Below are positions 61,814-64,000 of a stretch of 64,000 nt of DNA, one piece after another. Under the pieces are notes generated by a model. That model was given only the letters and a program-made list of their open reading frames with translations. It had not been told where the DNA came from and did not search any database. How positions within the stretch are numbered: the stretch's first letter is position 1; the number at the start of each line of letters is the position of its first letter. A program made the translations under genes and the position numbers. The stretch covers positions 93,880 to 157,879 of the forward strand of contig CAWJCH010000025.1 of assembly GCA_963841205.1 (NCBI GenBank). The letters are read 5' to 3'. Origin of the DNA: CAWAWP01 sp963841205. Its GTDB lineage: Bacteria > Chloroflexota > Ktedonobacteria > Ktedonobacterales > JADMIN01.

Positions 61814-62338
61814 ATGTTCATCAACGATCTGGGGAGACTGCAACTGAGCGATCTGGTGAACGCAGGCTTGTTCCTACTTGCCATCATTTCTCTACTGATA
61901 ACCTTGCGCCAAATCGCACGCGGCAATCGAGCGCAGCAGGCCGCCGTGTTCAAATAACCGTACCTCACAGCATTCGCAGAGCCCGACATGCGTGAGGCCT
62001 TGTCGATTGTAGAACTCGGCAAATTCTCGGCTTCGCCTGAACATGGTGCTCAAGACAAGGACCAAGAGATCAAAGTCAACATGCTACTGGGATTCGCTGC
62101 GGGCGTCTGCTCCATGCGCGAACTCAAACTCATCTCTGACCGCGAGATCAAGAAGTTCACCTATTTTTTCCTGGTGCACTTGCACAGCTCAGACGTCCAA
62201 ACCTACTGCCGTTTCCTACAGCGCTGGGAGACGGAACGAACTGGTGGCATTCACCTACGGCCCTACGGGGCCTGGGTGGACTACTGTATCCGCGAGTTCA
62301 AGCCTCCGGATTTCTTCGAGGCCAAATCACAAGGTTAG
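61814..62338 (+). pseudogene. Membrane-anchored protein interrupted by an in-frame TAA
   Basis: From ATG 61814 (GGAGG upstream) MFINDLGRLQLSDLVNAGLF leads into one membrane helix (LLAIISLLITLRQIARGNR) and continues in the same frame after TAA (61955-61957) as PYLTAFAEPDMREALSIVEL to the end at 62338. Without the stop it would be one protein of about 174 residues. No family recognised. The two halves are coherent in frame, so the stop is recent or a read error. Confidence 0.55.
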
Positions 62339-62759
62339 AGGCATGAGAGGGTGCATCACTGCCGACAAGGATGCGCTTTGCAATTGTTCCGAATTTGGAA
62401 GCGTGGTCGCTCAGCGCCGCCAGTACTACGTACAACTGTTGCGACTCTCGACGCCAATTTATGACGCCAACCCCGACGGACAAGTGCGGTCAGAGACGAA
62501 CAGAACAGATCCACACTGATGGGGTTCTGCGACGTGGCGGACGTTGGCGAACGTCAGCGAACGGACGATGGACAACTCCGTGATGGGCGCGCACAACTCA
62601 AGCTTGCCACCTCCTACTGCTCGCCAAAGCGTCTGCGCAATGAGGGAGCACCCTATGCGCCAACGCTCGAACTCGCCCCCGACGGTCACGATTTGCCCCA
62701 CCTCATTGCGACGCGGGCAAACCATCTGCTCAACGGGCACCACGGTGACCGTCAACGGG
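62339..62759. other. Gene-free stretch between the interrupted frame and map
   Basis: I see no supported gene, hairpin or repeat here. Confidence 0.5.
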
Positions 62760-63503
62760 TTAGGGGGCACTCAAAATTTCCGCCCCGTGTCGAGTGACGA
62801 TGACGGTATGTTCAAACTGTGCTGCCCATCCGCCGTCTCTCGTCCGTACGCTCCATCCATCCGGATCAACTTGCATGCGTGCCGCTTTCTCGACCAGGAT
62901 CGGTTCAATGGTGATCACCAGTCCTGCTGGAATCACCGGACCGGTTCCAGGTCGACCAACACTTGGTACATCCGGCTTTTCGTGCATGACATGACCCAAG
63001 CCGTGGCCGATGTATTCACGCACAACGTCAAAACCTCGTGACCAAGCAACCCCCTGGATGGCGTAGCCGATATCGCCAATATGCCTGCCTGGCCGTGCTG
63101 CCTGGATGCCTGCCATCATGGCCTCGCGTGTCGCCTCGATGAGAGACTGATGTTTTGGGGCAACTTCCCCAACAGCAATGGTGATCGTCGCGTCACCCGC
63201 ATACCCATCCAAGAGCATTCCTGCGTCGATACTCAGCACATCCCCTAACTGCAATTTCTGTTTGCCCGGTACTCCATGAACAGCAACGTCATTCACGGAA
63301 GTATTGATACAGCCAGGGAAACCTTCTTCGGTCGCAAAGACAGGTATTGCCTCGAGTTGGCTGAGGTAGTCCATCGCGTAGTCGTTCAGATCACCGGTTG
63401 TTACTCCTGGACGAGCCAGCGTTGCGAGGTTCTGTAAGAGCTTCGCTGTCGCTTGATTCGCTCGTCGCAAACCAGCTTTCTCCGGTTCCGTGAGCGCGAC
63501 CAC
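62760..63503 (-). CDS. map: Methionine aminopeptidase type I
   Basis: The enzyme removes initiator Met. From GTG 63503 (GGGAGGG upstream) the 247-residue protein has all five metal ligands: Asp93 and Asp104 in SIDAGMLLDGYAGDATITIA, His167 in the GHGLGHVMHEKP loop, Glu200 in VITIEPILV and Glu231 in FEHTVIVTRHG. The usual start is confirmed by the ribosome binding site; an upstream in-frame start would read into the IS605 remnant that lies directly before it. Length is standard. Confidence 0.93.
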   Translation of the reverse strand: MVALTEPEKAGLRRANQATAKLLQNLATLARPGVTTGDLNDYAMDYLSQLEAIPVFATEEGFPGCINTSVNDVAVHGVPGKQKLQLGDVLSIDAGMLLDGYAGDATITIAVGEVAPKHQSLIEATREAMMAGIQAARPGRHIGDIGYAIQGVAWSRGFDVVREYIGHGLGHVMHEKPDVPSVGRPGTGPVIPAGLVITIEPILVEKAARMQVDPDGWSVRTRDGGWAAQFEHTVIVTRHGAEILSAP

Positions 63504-63521
63504 GTTTTCCCTCCCTCTTAC

Positions 63522-63885
63522 CGAAGAACCCGTAAAGCCGCTGGGCTTCAGCCCATGCGGATGAAAGGGTTTGCGTGGCTTTAGCCGAAAGCCTGCTGCG
63601 GTTGCCGATTCCGCCTGCCTGTGCAAGAATAGGTCCATAGGCACTTTGCACCTCACCAATCAAATAGGGTTTGGCGGTTCCGCAGTCAATCGTTCCTGCG
63701 GGTAAAAGCACTAACGTATCTTGGACGTGGTGCGCTGCGCTTGCGTCGGGTTGATTGAGCCGAGCTCGCCCGGCGAGGCCGTCAACGCCTTTCGGGGCCG
63801 GGCAGGCCCTTCAGGAGCTAACGTAGTGGGTTGCCACAAGCGTTTCCTGAGCATCCATCGGGCCTTGGCCCGTGTGGAGTGTCAA
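63522..63885 (+). mobile_element. Deleted IS605-type element upstream of map
   Basis: It starts after TTAC (63518-63521) and the same left-end sequence as the 10.5-kb element (GAACCCGTAAAGCCGCTGGG). The right end has the last codons of tnpB (GCCGGGCAGGCCCTTCAGGA), then GTGTGGAGTGTCAA at 63872-63885. The 364 bases have no transposase; the middle includes an unrelated coding fragment on the minus strand (LLPAGTIDCGTAKPYLIGEV), possibly target-derived. Confidence 0.8.
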
Positions 63886-64000
63886 TAGAGACTTGCATCG
63901 TACTATATCCTCAAGGAGCCAGGGATGCGAGCGAGAGGGAAATTGGCCCACGGGAAGATGATGTACACCGCCTTTGCCTCTGCTCCATCCCCCCATTTGA

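Overview
The window is a high-GC bacterial chromosome segment. Gene content and protein style point to a Chloroflexota (Thermomicrobia-like) organism: ECF sigma factors paired with DUF5667-type or Rieske membrane proteins, a two-helix cytochrome-oxidase accessory subunit, paired family-9 glycosyltransferases, a threonyl-tRNA synthetase without a TGS domain, and very many IS200/IS605, IS630, IS5 and IS1634 copies. This assignment is an inference; there is no rRNA or other decisive marker.

Region 1-10.5 kb is ordinary housekeeping. A c-type cytochrome maturation operon (ccmA, ccmB, ccmC and a short ccmD-like gene) is followed by a cytochrome oxidase part (small membrane subunit, subunit III), a zinc-finger membrane protein, a DUF3054 protein and a radical SAM enzyme translationally coupled to a 98-residue protein. 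Three glycosyltransferases on the minus strand follow. Region 10.5-19.2 kb has an IS200/IS605 element (intact tnpA, broken tnpB), an ECF sigma factor with its DUF5667-like partner, ispE with two single-base frameshifts, and a cobalamin uptake operon (btuF, btuC, btuD) behind a sigma-70 promoter, a cobalamin riboswitch and a perfect 16-bp terminator. Two deletion derivatives of IS605 lie in and after this operon.

Region 19.2-27.5 kb holds a membrane pseudokinase behind a near-consensus promoter, moaA, an UPF0173 hydrolase, a HAD phosphatase, a Nudix hydrolase, a DUF59/MIP18 iron-sulfur assembly protein and an rpoN with a zinc-ribbon-like insertion. Region 27.6-30.5 kb is an IS630-type element split by a second IS with 21-bp inverted repeats. 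Region 30.8-34.5 kb has an ECF sigma factor with a membrane-anchored Rieske protein, a MazG/dUTPase-like protein, an HNH protein, a membrane protein and an Hsp20. Region 34.5-40.6 kb includes a broken IS5, a T-box leader, thrS, a broken IS630 with perfect ends and a DinB-like protein.

From 40.6 kb on, the sequence is a patchwork of decayed IS copies and damaged genes (peptidase E, an anti-sigma fragment, IS66, IS1634, SRAP, an ABC ATPase) between intact genes: PPOX oxidoreductase, PQQ-propeller lipoprotein, SDR, DoxX, MprF-like protein, ABC permease, PadR with a membrane protein, a histone-deacetylase-family enzyme and methionine aminopeptidase. Most breaks are single-base indels or in-frame amber codons, so some may be sequencing errors. 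The strongest leads are the sigma/Rieske pair, the zinc-ribbon sigma-54, the IS605 deletion family that keeps both ends and the tnpB tail, the Cys-less SRAP gene, and the nested IS with a possible slippery frameshift. I saw no CRISPR array and no convincing tRNA gene.
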